A stretch of DNA of 64,000 nt from an uncultured Candidatus Saccharibacteria bacterium (GTDB lineage Bacteria; Patescibacteriota; Saccharimonadia; Saccharimonadales; Saccharimonadaceae), in the NCBI GenBank assembly GCA_945873065.1, contig CAMCBN010000006.1:1-64000 (forward strand), given 5' to 3'. Each line of letters starts with the position of its first letter. The stretch's first letter is position 1. Of the stretch, positions 15,107 to 24,680 are shown in pieces. The translations under genes and the position numbers were made by a program. The notes under the pieces are model-generated. The model did no database searches and had not been told where the DNA came from. It worked only from the letters and a program-made list of their open reading frames with translations.

Positions 15107-15754
15107 TTATTTCTTATTGCTATTATTTTTATCTACAGTTGTAATCTTATGAATCATCTCGCGCAGCTGCTCCACTGCTCGCGCCCGGCGCTCAGCCGTC
15201 CAATAAGTATCAGGAGTAACTTTTTCTCCGTCAGCAGTCGTCTCCTGTTTGAAATGACCGACAACCTGGCCGCCATACAGCGCTGTTACGTCCGGCACAT
15301 AAATCCGCGGATTGCCCTGCTCGTCCTTATTGAGATGCGGCGCCAATTTTTCTACTAGTTTCTGGTATGTCGCGTCATTATCCGCCCGCGCCTGGCGAAT
15401 ATCCAGATAATAAATCCTATCGAGCTTTTCGGCGCGTGCCGCCTCATCAACGATCGGCGCCATACGCTGGCACCACGGACATTGCTGAAACCCAAGAAAG
15501 ACCAGCCCGCTACCATTTTCAAATAACCGAATTACCTCGTCAGCCGTAGCATAGCGAAAACGATGATTATCCGCCACCTGCGGGTATTGTTCCTTAAATT
15601 TTTTCATCTCAGCCGCGATAGTCGCCGCCGGGTCCTCTACCGTTTTTTGCGCTGATTTTGGCCAAGTAAATACTGCCGCTACTACGATGAATAGCGTAAT
15701 AAGTGCAAATGCGATAATCCGTTTATTCGTGATGATTTTGTCTAATTGTTTCAT
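15107..15754 (-). CDS. membrane-anchored thioredoxin-fold protein (CPWC)
   Basis: About 215 residues from ATG 15754 (MKQLDKIITNKR), which has GGAGG 6 nt upstream; an ATG four codons earlier lacks one. One N-terminal helix (IIAFALITLFIVVAAVF) anchors an extracytoplasmic domain. The core GLVFLGFQQCPWCQRMAP holds a CxxC redox centre and is followed by IYYLDIRQ and IYVPDVTALYGGQVVGHF (cis-proline strand). It resembles thioredoxin-like disulfide oxidoreductases that service exported proteins. The upstream -10 TATACT gives a very short leader. Substrate unknown. Confidence 0.8.
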   Translation of the reverse strand: MKQLDKIITNKRIIAFALITLFIVVAAVFTWPKSAQKTVEDPAATIAAEMKKFKEQYPQVADNHRFRYATADEVIRLFENGSGLVFLGFQQCPWCQRMAPIVDEAARAEKLDRIYYLDIRQARADNDATYQKLVEKLAPHLNKDEQGNPRIYVPDVTALYGGQVVGHFKQETTADGEKVTPDTYWTAERRARAVEQLREMIHKITTVDKNNSNKK

Positions 15755-15830
15755 GGGGCCCTCCATATTATTATCTATAGTATAGCAGCTCGCGCCTTCG
15801 CTATTGACTGATGATACGTTTGAAGAAAAG

Positions 15831-16703
15831 TTACTTTTCCAATCGCCACGCTTCGCGGGCTTCCATTTTTTCGCCGGTAAGTTCGGAGGTATAATAACGT
15901 CCGGAGAGCAGGCTGAGGACGCTGGATAATTGATGCGGAGTGGTGATTTCTAACTTACGTTCCGGCGTGATGACGATACCGGCCTGCGGATAGCGCTCGG
16001 CATAGGCAGTGATTTTATGTTGAGTGGCATGGTCGTCGAGGTCGATATTTTGGTCGTCAAGAATAGCGGCGATACGCTTGGCGGCGCGCAATCCGATTTT
16101 AATTTCACCCTCGCCCACAGCGAAAAATTCATGCGCCAAAAACGCCGTTTTTTCCTCATCGCTCGCCGCGCGAAAATATTTTTCAATACCAGAAAATAGC
16201 GGCCGAATTGTCGAGTAGTTTTTGAAATACAGCCGATCACCGCGCCAATAGGCGTCGACCCGGCCAGTAAACTCCAGCGAGCGCTGGTGCTGAATTAGCT
16301 CGGGGTGGCCAGTGCCAAAACCGATAAATTTTTTATCTTCCAACCGTAGTGATGGCGTAATTTTTGAAAAAACCAACCCGCCATCCATTGTGTTCATAAA
16401 CAAACTTTCAACCTGCTGATAATCCTCGCCCGTCAGCTGATTCGCCCCGGCGCTATGTGCCAAACTATCGCGGTATGGTCCAATCATTACTGCCAAATCC
16501 TCTTCGTCCAGCTCGAGATAAAACCACTCGTCTGCCTCGACCGTCCGCTCCGGCCGAAACGCCACCAGTTGCGGCTCGCCGATCTGCGGCGCCTGAAAAA
16601 TATTTGCCACCCGCGCCATAGTTTCCGGATCATCCAGCACCACCCGTACCGGACGCTCGCCGCGTTTCATAGCAAAACCAGCAAGTAGCCGCAGATCACT
16701 CAT
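15831..16703 (-). CDS. kwaB: KwaB-like DUF4868 protein of a Kiwa defence system
   Basis: 290 residues from ATG 16703, which overlaps the kwaA stop as ATGAGTGA. The N-terminal half has a beta-rich run (EWFYLELDEEDLAVMIGPY), then GGLVFSKITPSL and KKFIGFGTGHPELI. The C-terminal half reads LYFKNYSTIRPLFSGIEKYF, GLRAAKRIAAIL, KLEITTPHQLSSVLSLL and YYTSELTGEKMEA, the order of DUF4868 proteins. In Kiwa, KwaB binds DNA and acts with the membrane protein KwaA against phages. Pairing with a four-helix membrane gene in the same order makes the assignment much stronger than either gene alone. The call is from remembered family features and was not searched. Confidence 0.72.
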   Translation of the reverse strand: MSDLRLLAGFAMKRGERPVRVVLDDPETMARVANIFQAPQIGEPQLVAFRPERTVEADEWFYLELDEEDLAVMIGPYRDSLAHSAGANQLTGEDYQQVESLFMNTMDGGLVFSKITPSLRLEDKKFIGFGTGHPELIQHQRSLEFTGRVDAYWRGDRLYFKNYSTIRPLFSGIEKYFRAASDEEKTAFLAHEFFAVGEGEIKIGLRAAKRIAAILDDQNIDLDDHATQHKITAYAERYPQAGIVITPERKLEITTPHQLSSVLSLLSGRYYTSELTGEKMEAREAWRLEK

Positions 16704-17286
16704 ACCCACACTCCAAAAACGTATAGTCATTGATACGTTTCAAATTAGCCAGTGACTGCGCGCCTTTGAGGTTGCGGCGGCGAGAAATAACAGTGAAAGA
16801 ATTGCCCGCTTTGTCCTCAGCTTCGTAAAATCGATAACCAAACAACAGCCACATCGGATTAAAATAAAACACCCGTTCAAACCAACACCACAGTACAAAC
16901 AATACCGCCAGAACCGCCAAAGCCTGAGCTGGCGGGTTATCGCCTAGCTCTAATGAGATCACAAATAATCCGATATATGTCGGTATCGCCGTAGCTTCGA
17001 TCGGGCGAATAGACACCGCCTGCAGCGTGTCGTGTTTCAGCCAAGCTACCCGTCCCGCCGCCATCAACGATAGCCGCGATAAACTAATGAATAATGCGCC
17101 GACCGCCAACGTCCATAACCAATAATTTTCACACCAGGCGAATGGTTTAGTACCATCAATAACCTGCCAGTTTACTAAACTAAATTGTACACTCGGCGCT
17201 ACTAACAGATAGAACAGTATCACGCCAAAAAACGAACTCAAACTCAACATTCGCGCCATCAACCAACGAAAAAACTCTGTTTTCAT
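16696..17286 (-). CDS. kwaA: KwaA-like four-helix membrane protein of a Kiwa defence system
   Basis: 196 residues. Four hydrophobic segments (near residues 12-32, 54-74, 98-115 and 122-145) precede a cytoplasmic C-terminal tail. The segment WLLFGYRFYEAEDKAGNSF and VISRRRNLKG is the KwaA-type tail joining the last helix to a small beta region. KwaA is the membrane sensor of phage attachment or injection in Kiwa. It is translationally coupled to kwaB. A TAAGAT box 6 nt before the ATG hints at a leaderless start. A generic membrane protein is the alternative. Confidence 0.68.
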   Translation of the reverse strand: MKTEFFRWLMARMLSLSSFFGVILFYLLVAPSVQFSLVNWQVIDGTKPFAWCENYWLWTLAVGALFISLSRLSLMAAGRVAWLKHDTLQAVSIRPIEATAIPTYIGLFVISLELGDNPPAQALAVLAVLFVLWCWFERVFYFNPMWLLFGYRFYEAEDKAGNSFTVISRRRNLKGAQSLANLKRINDYTFLECGYE

Positions 17287-17395
17287 GAGGATATCTTACT
17301 ATGGTTTAGTTAGGCGAGGCAAATATTACCACTGTTTTACGGCCTGAGGTGTCTTGGCTGTTCTGACCATCATGCCGCGTATAGATGATATTAAG

Positions 17396-17623
17396 CTATT
17401 CGCTAATCGCGAAAACCTTTTGCCGGCTCGTTTCGCCCTTGATGAGTTTGACACGTGTTTTTGGCACATTGAAATGTTTTGCCAATAGTTCAATCGCCTC
17501 TTTATTGGCGCGGTTCTCAATCGCCGGAGATTTGGTATAAACCGTCAACGTCCCATCACCATTTTCAATTACCTCTTGGCGGTGGCGGGAGTTGGGTTTG
17601 AGGAGGACGGTGAGTCTTACCAT
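17396..17623 (-). CDS. DUF167/YggU family protein
   Basis: 75 residues from ATG 17623, with GGAGG upstream (spacing about 12). The whole chain matches the small DUF167 domain: VLLKPNSRHRQEVIENGDG, YTKSPAIENRANKEAIELL and VKLIKGETSRQKVFAI. These proteins have a conserved alpha/beta fold, and their function in bacteria is not settled. It sits between the type I R-M operon and Kiwa on the same strand. Confidence 0.85.
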   Translation of the reverse strand: MVRLTVLLKPNSRHRQEVIENGDGTLTVYTKSPAIENRANKEAIELLAKHFNVPKTRVKLIKGETSRQKVFAISE

Positions 17624-17746
17624 CAAAACGACATCACCTCCAATTCCCGCGGTAAGATTTCTCGCACTTCGACAGAGCCTGCCACCGAATAATGGCGCGA
17701 GCAATGGTGATAGAATCCTTGGAAAATATCATATTAAGCTTACCCT

Positions 17747-20700
17747 CTACAACTTTCCGCTCGACACATCAAAGAACCGATCAAAAAAATCTCTCAATTT
17801 TTGCAACACGGTTTCGCGCTTTTGACTACGTTCTCCGCCAGCTGAAAAGCGTGATATTGGTGGCAATATACCTGATAGGCCCGTACCAGTTGACTGAATA
17901 TAGCCATCACGAAAAGCATTTTCAACAAATGTATACGTCGCCTCTTCGTTAAGATTCTCTTCGTCAATAATCTGGTCCAGCTCTTTCTTTCTATTTGAGC
18001 GCACAAATTCCTGCCAGTCGCCGTCGATTGAACTATCAACGGTAAGGTCGGCAATAAATTTTTCGATTAAATCTTTTTTATTGCGTAGCTCAACCGATGA
18101 ATTAATCGCCTTATCAATATCAATCAGAATTTCCTTATTCTTCAAATGACTGTCATGGTACTGTCGAATGAGCTCCATAATGTAATCAATATTTATCTCA
18201 ACTTGCTTGATAAGCTCCATCTCAAAGACTAAATCATCATTAATATTTTCCTTACTTTCCTCAGATTTTGGCCTTAGTTCATTATAAAGATCAATATACA
18301 TGCTATGATAGTCTTGCACGTCACGTTGGCTCAAAATTTCCTGTCCGATAAATTCATCAAAACTCGACAAAATGTTCTTAACTCGCAGAATTGCACCATA
18401 CAGTTTGATAAATTCTTTTTGCGCCTGTTCACCAATGATTCTCTCGCCTAAGGGGAACTTATTTTTTAATTCTGCTATCAAATCAACGTAACCTGGCGTG
18501 CTTTTACCATCATCCTCATAACCCTCGTAATAATCCCGGAAAGGTCGCAAAAGAACAATACCTTTTGCATCGCGATCACCGAATAGCGCCAGCGCCTCAT
18601 TGGTTGCCTTTTCCAAATTACGAAATGTGACAATATTGCCGTATGTTTTAATAGAATTAAGAATACGATTTGTCCGCGAGTACGCCTGAATCAGCCCATG
18701 CATTCGCAAATTCTTATCTACCCACAAAGTATTGAGCGTCGTGGCATCAAAGCCCGTCAAAAACATATTCACTACGATTAACAAATCAATCTCTCGATTC
18801 TTCATCCGCAAACTAACGTCTTTGTAGTAGTTCTGGAAGCGTTCGGCACTCGTGTCATAATTCGTGCCAAACATTGCGTTATAGTCACTAATCACACTGT
18901 CCAGAAAATCACGCGACGAGCCGTCAAGACCATCGGTATTTTCCGAGTTCTCGTCGTCCATTCCGTCCATTTCCAAATCAGGTTCGTTTGCTCCATAACT
19001 ATAAATCGTGGCAACTTTTAGCCGTGCTGCTTCAGGAAGATCGGCTTGTTGGCGCTTAAATTCATTATAATAAAGCTTAGCTGCATCAATTGAGCTAACC
19101 GCAAATATTGAATTAAACCCGCTAAGGCGAACCTTATCTTTCGCCTCTTTTATTGCTCGATTCCGTGCCGAAGCAACTTCGTGGATGTTCATTAGTTTAG
19201 TGAACGCATACGCCTTGGCATTACGTCTCGTTTTTTGGTCAAAATGTTCACGAATGTAACGTACGACATTACTGATTCGCTCTGGTGTGCTTAACGCTCG
19301 CTCACGGTCAATATCGCGCACCTTTTGATCATCAACATCGTCCGCCTCGCGGATCGTGCGAATGTAGTCAATTCGAAATGGCAGCACATTTTTATCTGTA
19401 ATTGCATCAACTATCGTGTATGTGTGTAGTTTATCGCCAAAAGCTTGCTCGGTCGTACGCAGATCAACTCGCCCGCCGCTTGACGCATTGTCCGCAAATA
19501 TCGGCGTACCAGTAAACCCAAAAAGATGATAATTACGAAAATGTTTAGTGATAGCGTGGTGCATATCACCGAACTGCGAACGGTGACATTCGTCAAAGAT
19601 GATAACCATATGATCATCAAACGCCTTGTGGCCTTGATTACGCTTGATAAATGTGTCGAGTTTCTGAATAGTTGTAATGATAATCTTAGCGTTTGGATCG
19701 CCCAACTGCCTCGTCAGAACCCGAGTGCTCGTATTACTATTCGCCGCGCCCTCTTGGAATTTATCGTACTCTTTCATCGTTTGGTAGTCGAGGTCTTTAC
19801 GGTCAACCACAAAAAGCACCTTATCAACATAATCCAACTTACTCGCCAACTGAGCTGTTTTAAAGCTCGTTAACGTCTTACCGCTACCAGTCGTATGCCA
19901 AACATAACCACCAGCCTCAACCGTGCCCAACTTCTTGTAATTTGTTGCGATCTGAATACGGTTCAGGATTTGTTCGGTTGCAACAATTTGATACGGACGC
20001 ATCACCAATAACAATTTATCGCTCGTGAACACACAATATTTTGTCAATACATTAAGCAGCGTATGCTTTGACAAAAAAGTTGCCGTGAAATCTATCAAAT
20101 CGGTGATTGGCTGATTTTTGGCATCCGCCCACCAACTCGTAAACTCGAAACTATTACTCGTCTTTTTACTGCGACGCGATTCCGACTTACCCGCCTCATT
20201 AATATGCTGCCAACGCGTCGTATTACTGTAATACTTCGTGTGAGTGCCGTTACTGATCACAAATAGTTGAGCATACTCAAACAACCCACTACCTGCCCAA
20301 AAACTGTCGCGCTGGTAACGATTAATTTGATTAAACGCTTCCTGCAGCGGCACGCCACGCCGCTTCAGCTCGATATGAATCAGTGGCAATCCATTTACCA
20401 ATAGCGTTACATCATACCGATTATCCCGCACACCCGACACTTCATATTGATTAATCACCTGCAGATAATTATTGTGAATATTCGTTTTATCCAACAGGCG
20501 AATATTAATAACTTCGCCGTTATCGCGCTTCAACAGCTGCGTGCTATCCTCTTGAATCTTAAAGGTCTTTTCAGTAATTCCCTCGTTGCCGTTAGCGATT
20601 CGCTCAGCAAAAAATTGCCTCCATTCACCATCGGTAAACGTGTAATTGTTCAGTTTTTCCAGTTGCGTACGCAGGTTATATATCAAGTCACTTTCACTGG

Positions 20701-20863
20701 AAATCGATAAGCGTTCATACCCTTGTTTTTGCAGCTGCTCCATCAGCTCTCGCTCCAAGTCAGCCTCGCTTTGATAGCTGGTCGCACGCTTATACGGCGA
20801 AACGTAGTCGCTTACCACAGTGCTATCATTATTTTCCGAAATTAACTGATACTTTTCTGGCAT
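17747..20863 (-). CDS. hsdR: type I restriction enzyme R subunit
   Basis: About 1038 residues; ATG 20863 (MPEKYQLISENND) is chosen because AGAGGA lies 8 nt upstream. The N-terminal nuclease shows RYDVTLLVNGLPLIHIELK (PD-ExK). Motor motifs follow: HTTGSGKTLTSF (Walker A), IIFDECHRS (DECH), FTGTPIF (motif III), LTGFDATTLNTLWVDK and AYSRTNRIL (motif VI). The C-terminal ~250 residues are helical and should dock on HsdM. HsdR translocates DNA with ATP and cuts unmodified DNA remote from the site. It is last in the operon, right after hsdS, and appears full length. Confidence 0.95.
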   Translation of the reverse strand: MPEKYQLISENNDSTVVSDYVSPYKRATSYQSEADLERELMEQLQKQGYERLSISSESDLIYNLRTQLEKLNNYTFTDGEWRQFFAERIANGNEGITEKTFKIQEDSTQLLKRDNGEVINIRLLDKTNIHNNYLQVINQYEVSGVRDNRYDVTLLVNGLPLIHIELKRRGVPLQEAFNQINRYQRDSFWAGSGLFEYAQLFVISNGTHTKYYSNTTRWQHINEAGKSESRRSKKTSNSFEFTSWWADAKNQPITDLIDFTATFLSKHTLLNVLTKYCVFTSDKLLLVMRPYQIVATEQILNRIQIATNYKKLGTVEAGGYVWHTTGSGKTLTSFKTAQLASKLDYVDKVLFVVDRKDLDYQTMKEYDKFQEGAANSNTSTRVLTRQLGDPNAKIIITTIQKLDTFIKRNQGHKAFDDHMVIIFDECHRSQFGDMHHAITKHFRNYHLFGFTGTPIFADNASSGGRVDLRTTEQAFGDKLHTYTIVDAITDKNVLPFRIDYIRTIREADDVDDQKVRDIDRERALSTPERISNVVRYIREHFDQKTRRNAKAYAFTKLMNIHEVASARNRAIKEAKDKVRLSGFNSIFAVSSIDAAKLYYNEFKRQQADLPEAARLKVATIYSYGANEPDLEMDGMDDENSENTDGLDGSSRDFLDSVISDYNAMFGTNYDTSAERFQNYYKDVSLRMKNREIDLLIVVNMFLTGFDATTLNTLWVDKNLRMHGLIQAYSRTNRILNSIKTYGNIVTFRNLEKATNEALALFGDRDAKGIVLLRPFRDYYEGYEDDGKSTPGYVDLIAELKNKFPLGERIIGEQAQKEFIKLYGAILRVKNILSSFDEFIGQEILSQRDVQDYHSMYIDLYNELRPKSEESKENINDDLVFEMELIKQVEINIDYIMELIRQYHDSHLKNKEILIDIDKAINSSVELRNKKDLIEKFIADLTVDSSIDGDWQEFVRSNRKKELDQIIDEENLNEEATYTFVENAFRDGYIQSTGTGLSGILPPISRFSAGGERSQKRETVLQKLRDFFDRFFDVSSGKL

Positions 20864-20887
20864 TATTTCTATTCCTCTATATTCCAA

Positions 20888-22153
20888 TTATAGCGCTTTG
20901 GGTGTCTCATGGAGAATTTGCTCATCATCATTAGTTTCTTTGAAGGTTAATAATTTATTGCGGTAATATTCATATTGCTTGCGGCGAGCTTCAATTTCAG
21001 CTGGTAGACCAACAGAGATATCGGTTGTCAGTTTTTCGAATTTATCGAGGATGGAGACGATGCGGTTTTGTTCGGAGAGAGGCGGAATGGGAATTGAAAA
21101 ACTCTTTACTTTACTATCTGAAATTGCTGGATACGCAGATCCACTTTGATTATTTTCAAGATACTCCCTAAATCTCATTAGCCCTAGGTTATGAAAAATC
21201 CATCCGGGAGACACACACTCTAGTCGTGGCCTTAGCACACAGTAGCCCGTACTAGCTACCGATCCTGAAAAATCATCATCAATAATAGTAAATCTAAGTT
21301 GCGTTGGCCTGGTGGTCGCGAAGATAACATCATCTTTTTGAACAATTCTTTGAGCACGACTTGGCGCGTTTCCCGCCGACACCATAACAGTTTCATTGAT
21401 CAAATGACTCTCTCTGTCTACTGATGTCAAATCTATGTAAGAATACAACCCTGCGTCTTTTTTCCAATTAATGTTACCGCTTTGCAAAGTAACCTCGCCC
21501 AAAGTCTTCCATTCCACCACATTTGACTCTTCACTAAGAGTCAGCAGGTTATTACGATAATACTCATACTGCTTCTTTCTTGCTTCTAGCTCTGCTTCTA
21601 GCTCTGCTTCTAGCTCTGTAAACGAGTCTAGCACACGCACAATCTCTTTTTGAACCTCAAGGGGCGGGATGGGGATTTTTATCTTTGCAATACCTTTCGG
21701 CGAGAGATGAGATACCGTTGTTCCAGTGCGTTCACGCATTTTTAGAGATTCAAACCATCGGCTATTTAGCAAATGTACTAAATAACCGGGCTCCTGGTTG
21801 TGCTTTAGAGCAATAGCATCACCGCCTAAATATATACTCTCATCCGTCAATATCGCAGAAGCCTTGCCAATTTGCGCTTCTTTAGTAGTGCTGGTTATTG
21901 GCATGACTATATCACCTCGAACAACCTCTTTACCTTTAATAGCAGTTTTATAGTTAGCACGAGAAACGACGTCAACGATATAGTTGCCATATGTAGTATA
22001 TAGCTCACCGTATAGAATAATTGGCACATCGCCAGTACCAATTGCCGCTTTAGAAAGCGACTTACCTCTACAGAACTTAGCAACCTTGCCCAATTCTTGG
22101 AATTTTACCCCATCCGGACACAACTCTTTAATCAAATCGTCAATTTTACTCAT
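20888..22153 (-). CDS. hsdS: type I restriction-modification specificity subunit
   Basis: 421 residues with two target-recognition domains, each followed by a conserved helix. TRD1 ends IPIPPLEVQKEIVRVLDSF and leads into ARKKQYEYYRNNLL; TRD2 ends IPIPPLSEQNRIVSILDKF and leads into ARRKQYEYYRNKLL. The spacer helix after TRD1 carries three ELEA units encoded by exact 12-bp repeats (21581-21616). Each TRD reads half of a bipartite DNA site, and the spacer length sets the gap between halves. Intact, between the helicase and hsdR genes. Confidence 0.95.
   Translation of the reverse strand: MSKIDDLIKELCPDGVKFQELGKVAKFCRGKSLSKAAIGTGDVPIILYGELYTTYGNYIVDVVSRANYKTAIKGKEVVRGDIVMPITSTTKEAQIGKASAILTDESIYLGGDAIALKHNQEPGYLVHLLNSRWFESLKMRERTGTTVSHLSPKGIAKIKIPIPPLEVQKEIVRVLDSFTELEAELEAELEARKKQYEYYRNNLLTLSEESNVVEWKTLGEVTLQSGNINWKKDAGLYSYIDLTSVDRESHLINETVMVSAGNAPSRAQRIVQKDDVIFATTRPTQLRFTIIDDDFSGSVASTGYCVLRPRLECVSPGWIFHNLGLMRFREYLENNQSGSAYPAISDSKVKSFSIPIPPLSEQNRIVSILDKFEKLTTDISVGLPAEIEARRKQYEYYRNKLLTFKETNDDEQILHETPKAL
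21581..21616 (-). repeat. three tandem 12-bp repeats in hsdS
   Basis: TGCTTCTAGCTC is repeated exactly three times on the + strand, encoding ELEA x3 in the central helix of HsdS. The layout is the same as the TAEL repeats of EcoR124I/EcoDXXI, where copy number changes the spacing of the recognised sequence. Confidence 0.9.
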
Positions 22154-22165
22154 AGTTCCACTTTA

Positions 22166-23224
22166 CTAATTGTATCTTATAATTCTTCCATTTAATTTAG
22201 TTACCGTCATATAAATATTGCTTGTCGTTCTCGTCATTGCAGTATAGAGATTGTTAGTTTTTAAGTCATTAGCTAAAATCACAATATCTTGCTTGATCGT
22301 CAGACCTTTTGCCTTTTTAATCGTATATACTTCACCGGACCAATTATCTATATATTCTGCGTACCCCGAAGTCCTTTTTGCATAAAGCAGAGTTCTTGTG
22401 CTATTATCTAAGTCTTTTACTGTGTCAGTCGTAACTCTACAGACAATACCATCACTGTCTTTTCCATAGATTTCTATGCCAACAACTTGCCTAATCCACT
22501 TACAGACACCCTCAGGACATCGACAACTTCGGAGGTTTTCTTCGCTAGAATTAAGTTGATTGAACCAATTTCCGCCACCATTTATATTTTGGTTACTATC
22601 TCCAAGTAGTCTTACGGGGAAATCATTATCATATAAAAGCTTTGCAAAATCCTCTCTAAAACCTGGCTTCAGGTCTTGAGCTTCATCAATTATAATATAG
22701 TCAAACCTAGATCTTAAAATCCACAGAATTTGCTCTGGATATTTATTTATCAAAAAACCGCCTAAAGCTCCTGCTTGGTCATACGTCACATGAAGTTCAT
22801 TATTATCATTATTAAATATATATTTAAGCGCATCACGATTAGGGAAGTTCCTGGTTGCAATGCTCGCCACAGTATCATTAAGAGTAGCATTCACTACGCT
22901 AGTTTGGTTCTTTATAGTACCGTCGGAATTAAACTTAATATTTCTCGCATTCTTTTTTTGAATTGGCTCTCTTGTAGCCTCCTGATTTAATACTACACCC
23001 TTGCAATTGGCAGCAAGCGGTATAAAAGTAAGTATTTTTGGTAAGATATACGAGAAAAATAATGAATCTATAGTCAGCCCAAGATGTCCAGCATCAGAAA
23101 TTTCATTCACCACCTTGTTGTTGAAGGCTAAGTATAAACCATTTTTGTTAGATTGCATAAACCTTATCGAATCGGTTGTCTTACCAGATCCGGCAACGCA
23201 TTTAATCACCCTTTTTGAATGCAT
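22166..23224 (-). CDS. compact SF1 (UvrD-like) helicase, Gabija GajB-like
   Basis: 352 residues with the motifs of a superfamily 1 helicase in order: KCVAGSGKTTDSIRF (I), YLAFNNKVVNEI (Ia), DYIIIDEAQDLKPG (II), VRLLGDSNQNI (III), TLLYAKR (IV), IKKAKGLTIKQDIVIL (V) and LYTAMTRTTSN (VI). Walker A starts near residue 10, so the usual Q motif is missing and the 1B/2B insertions are absent, giving a chain much shorter than UvrD or GajB. Its ATG overlaps the 3' end of the OLD-family gene by 23 nt, so the two are co-translated. An OLD nuclease plus SF1 helicase is the Gabija arrangement. Confidence 0.8.
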   Translation of the reverse strand: MHSKRVIKCVAGSGKTTDSIRFMQSNKNGLYLAFNNKVVNEISDAGHLGLTIDSLFFSYILPKILTFIPLAANCKGVVLNQEATREPIQKKNARNIKFNSDGTIKNQTSVVNATLNDTVASIATRNFPNRDALKYIFNNDNNELHVTYDQAGALGGFLINKYPEQILWILRSRFDYIIIDEAQDLKPGFREDFAKLLYDNDFPVRLLGDSNQNINGGGNWFNQLNSSEENLRSCRCPEGVCKWIRQVVGIEIYGKDSDGIVCRVTTDTVKDLDNSTRTLLYAKRTSGYAEYIDNWSGEVYTIKKAKGLTIKQDIVILANDLKTNNLYTAMTRTTSNIYMTVTKLNGRIIRYN

Positions 23225-24680
23225 CTGTAATTTCCTTTATGATATGCCAATCTGATAAGTCAATATTACCAATAACTTCTAATGCAAAGCTGGCTTTAGA
23301 TTTATTGTCTTTCATAACCATAATATCTGCGTGATTTGCGTGCGGCTTAAGATAATTCGTGTATTCCGAAAGCTTACCGTTATTATATAGGTCAGTCTCA
23401 AGCGTGTTATCAACCCCTACTAGAACGATTCCAGATTCATCACATATCGTTTGAAGGTTTTTAAATCTTGAAGTTGGTTCATTGCCGTCACTACTCTGCG
23501 ATCTATCGTTGTCACTTACTACTACGCATTTCTTGCCCAAGGCATGAGCCAGCATCACATATGGTTCAAACATGATTCCAGCCACATTAATAATCGTCCA
23601 ATTTAGTTTATTATCGCTTACATATTTTCGTAATAGTATTTCCTCTGAATAACCTTCAACTAATACTACATTGTCTGCAACCAACATTTCACCTCTGCTT
23701 GTACAAAGAAATGTATTAAGTTTATTTAAGATATCATCATTAATGTCTAGATCGGATACACTACCTTTTGTCGAATCAATAATTCTGTTAATTTTGAACT
23801 CATTTACAGCAACTGGTGAGTGTGTAGTGGCTAAGATGAACACATTTTTGAACGCTTCATTTTTCATTTCTGAAATTAGATTTCTCAACAACGCTGGATG
23901 CAGGTGGTTTTCTACTTCGTCTAACAATATTATCGTATTTTTGTCACTTAAGACATTTAACAAAATATTTGCTATCGCCCTATACCCTGAGCCTATTTTA
24001 TGCTTATAGGCAGTATCTTCACTATCAACAACATATAGTTTTTCGTTACCTATCTCTGGCACAGTTGAGTCTATATCAAGATCAAAATTAAATCTTTTAG
24101 CTAGGCCTTTGAATTTTTCTGCTTTTTCCTTTATTTGCTTTCTTATGCCTTCTCGTGAATCATAGCGGAATTTCTCATACGCCTCTTCTGAGTCGAGCAG
24201 GTTCTTTACACCCGTAATCAAACCAGGCGACACAATATCCTCTATACGCATCAAGGGTATCATATAGACGTCTGGCACTTTATCATCAGCATAAACTATA
24301 TCACGAGAAACAGTGTTTCCCTCTATATCAAGGAATTCTTTTATATACCTATCCCTTGGAGCTTTTTTAATTACAACCTTGAACCCACATTTCTCAGTCC
24401 CGTCGGGTAGTGGTATATTAAAACTCGGTATTGAATCTTTATTTAGCTCTAATATTATCTCGATCGGATTATTATCATCTCCTTTATAAAAATCACTTTT
24501 ATCGACTTTCATATAGGAGTTATTTATGGCACTGAATGCTAATTTTATACCTTCGAGTATATTTGTTTTTCCACTGTTATTCTTTCCAATAATGATATTT
24601 AGCTTATCGTTAAAAATAAACTTCTTATCTTTCATGTTTCGAAAATTACAAAATCTAATTGATTTTATCATATTCAGCAT
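23202..24680 (-). CDS. OLD-family ATPase-nuclease, Gabija GajA-like
   Basis: 492 residues (ATG 24671 is an equally good start). The ABC-type ATPase has FNDKLNIIIGKNNSGKTNIL (Walker A), IGSGYRAIANIL (signature-like) and IILLDEVENHLHPALL (Walker B), then TTHSPVAVNEF (switch His). The TOPRIM domain shows VVLVEGYSEEILLRKY (catalytic Glu), VVVSDNDRSQS (DxD-like) and a late IMVMKDNKSKASFA region. OLD proteins are ATP-regulated DNA nucleases; in Gabija one nicks DNA when nucleotides fall during infection. It overlaps both the 40-residue gene upstream and the helicase downstream. Confidence 0.85.
   Translation of the reverse strand: MLNMIKSIRFCNFRNMKDKKFIFNDKLNIIIGKNNSGKTNILEGIKLAFSAINNSYMKVDKSDFYKGDDNNPIEIILELNKDSIPSFNIPLPDGTEKCGFKVVIKKAPRDRYIKEFLDIEGNTVSRDIVYADDKVPDVYMIPLMRIEDIVSPGLITGVKNLLDSEEAYEKFRYDSREGIRKQIKEKAEKFKGLAKRFNFDLDIDSTVPEIGNEKLYVVDSEDTAYKHKIGSGYRAIANILLNVLSDKNTIILLDEVENHLHPALLRNLISEMKNEAFKNVFILATTHSPVAVNEFKINRIIDSTKGSVSDLDINDDILNKLNTFLCTSRGEMLVADNVVLVEGYSEEILLRKYVSDNKLNWTIINVAGIMFEPYVMLAHALGKKCVVVSDNDRSQSSDGNEPTSRFKNLQTICDESGIVLVGVDNTLETDLYNNGKLSEYTNYLKPHANHADIMVMKDNKSKASFALEVIGNIDLSDWHIIKEITDAFKKGD

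Noticed and set aside
21541..21620. CRISPR-like short repeats
   Set aside because: The units are contiguous 12-mers without spacers and lie in frame inside hsdS.
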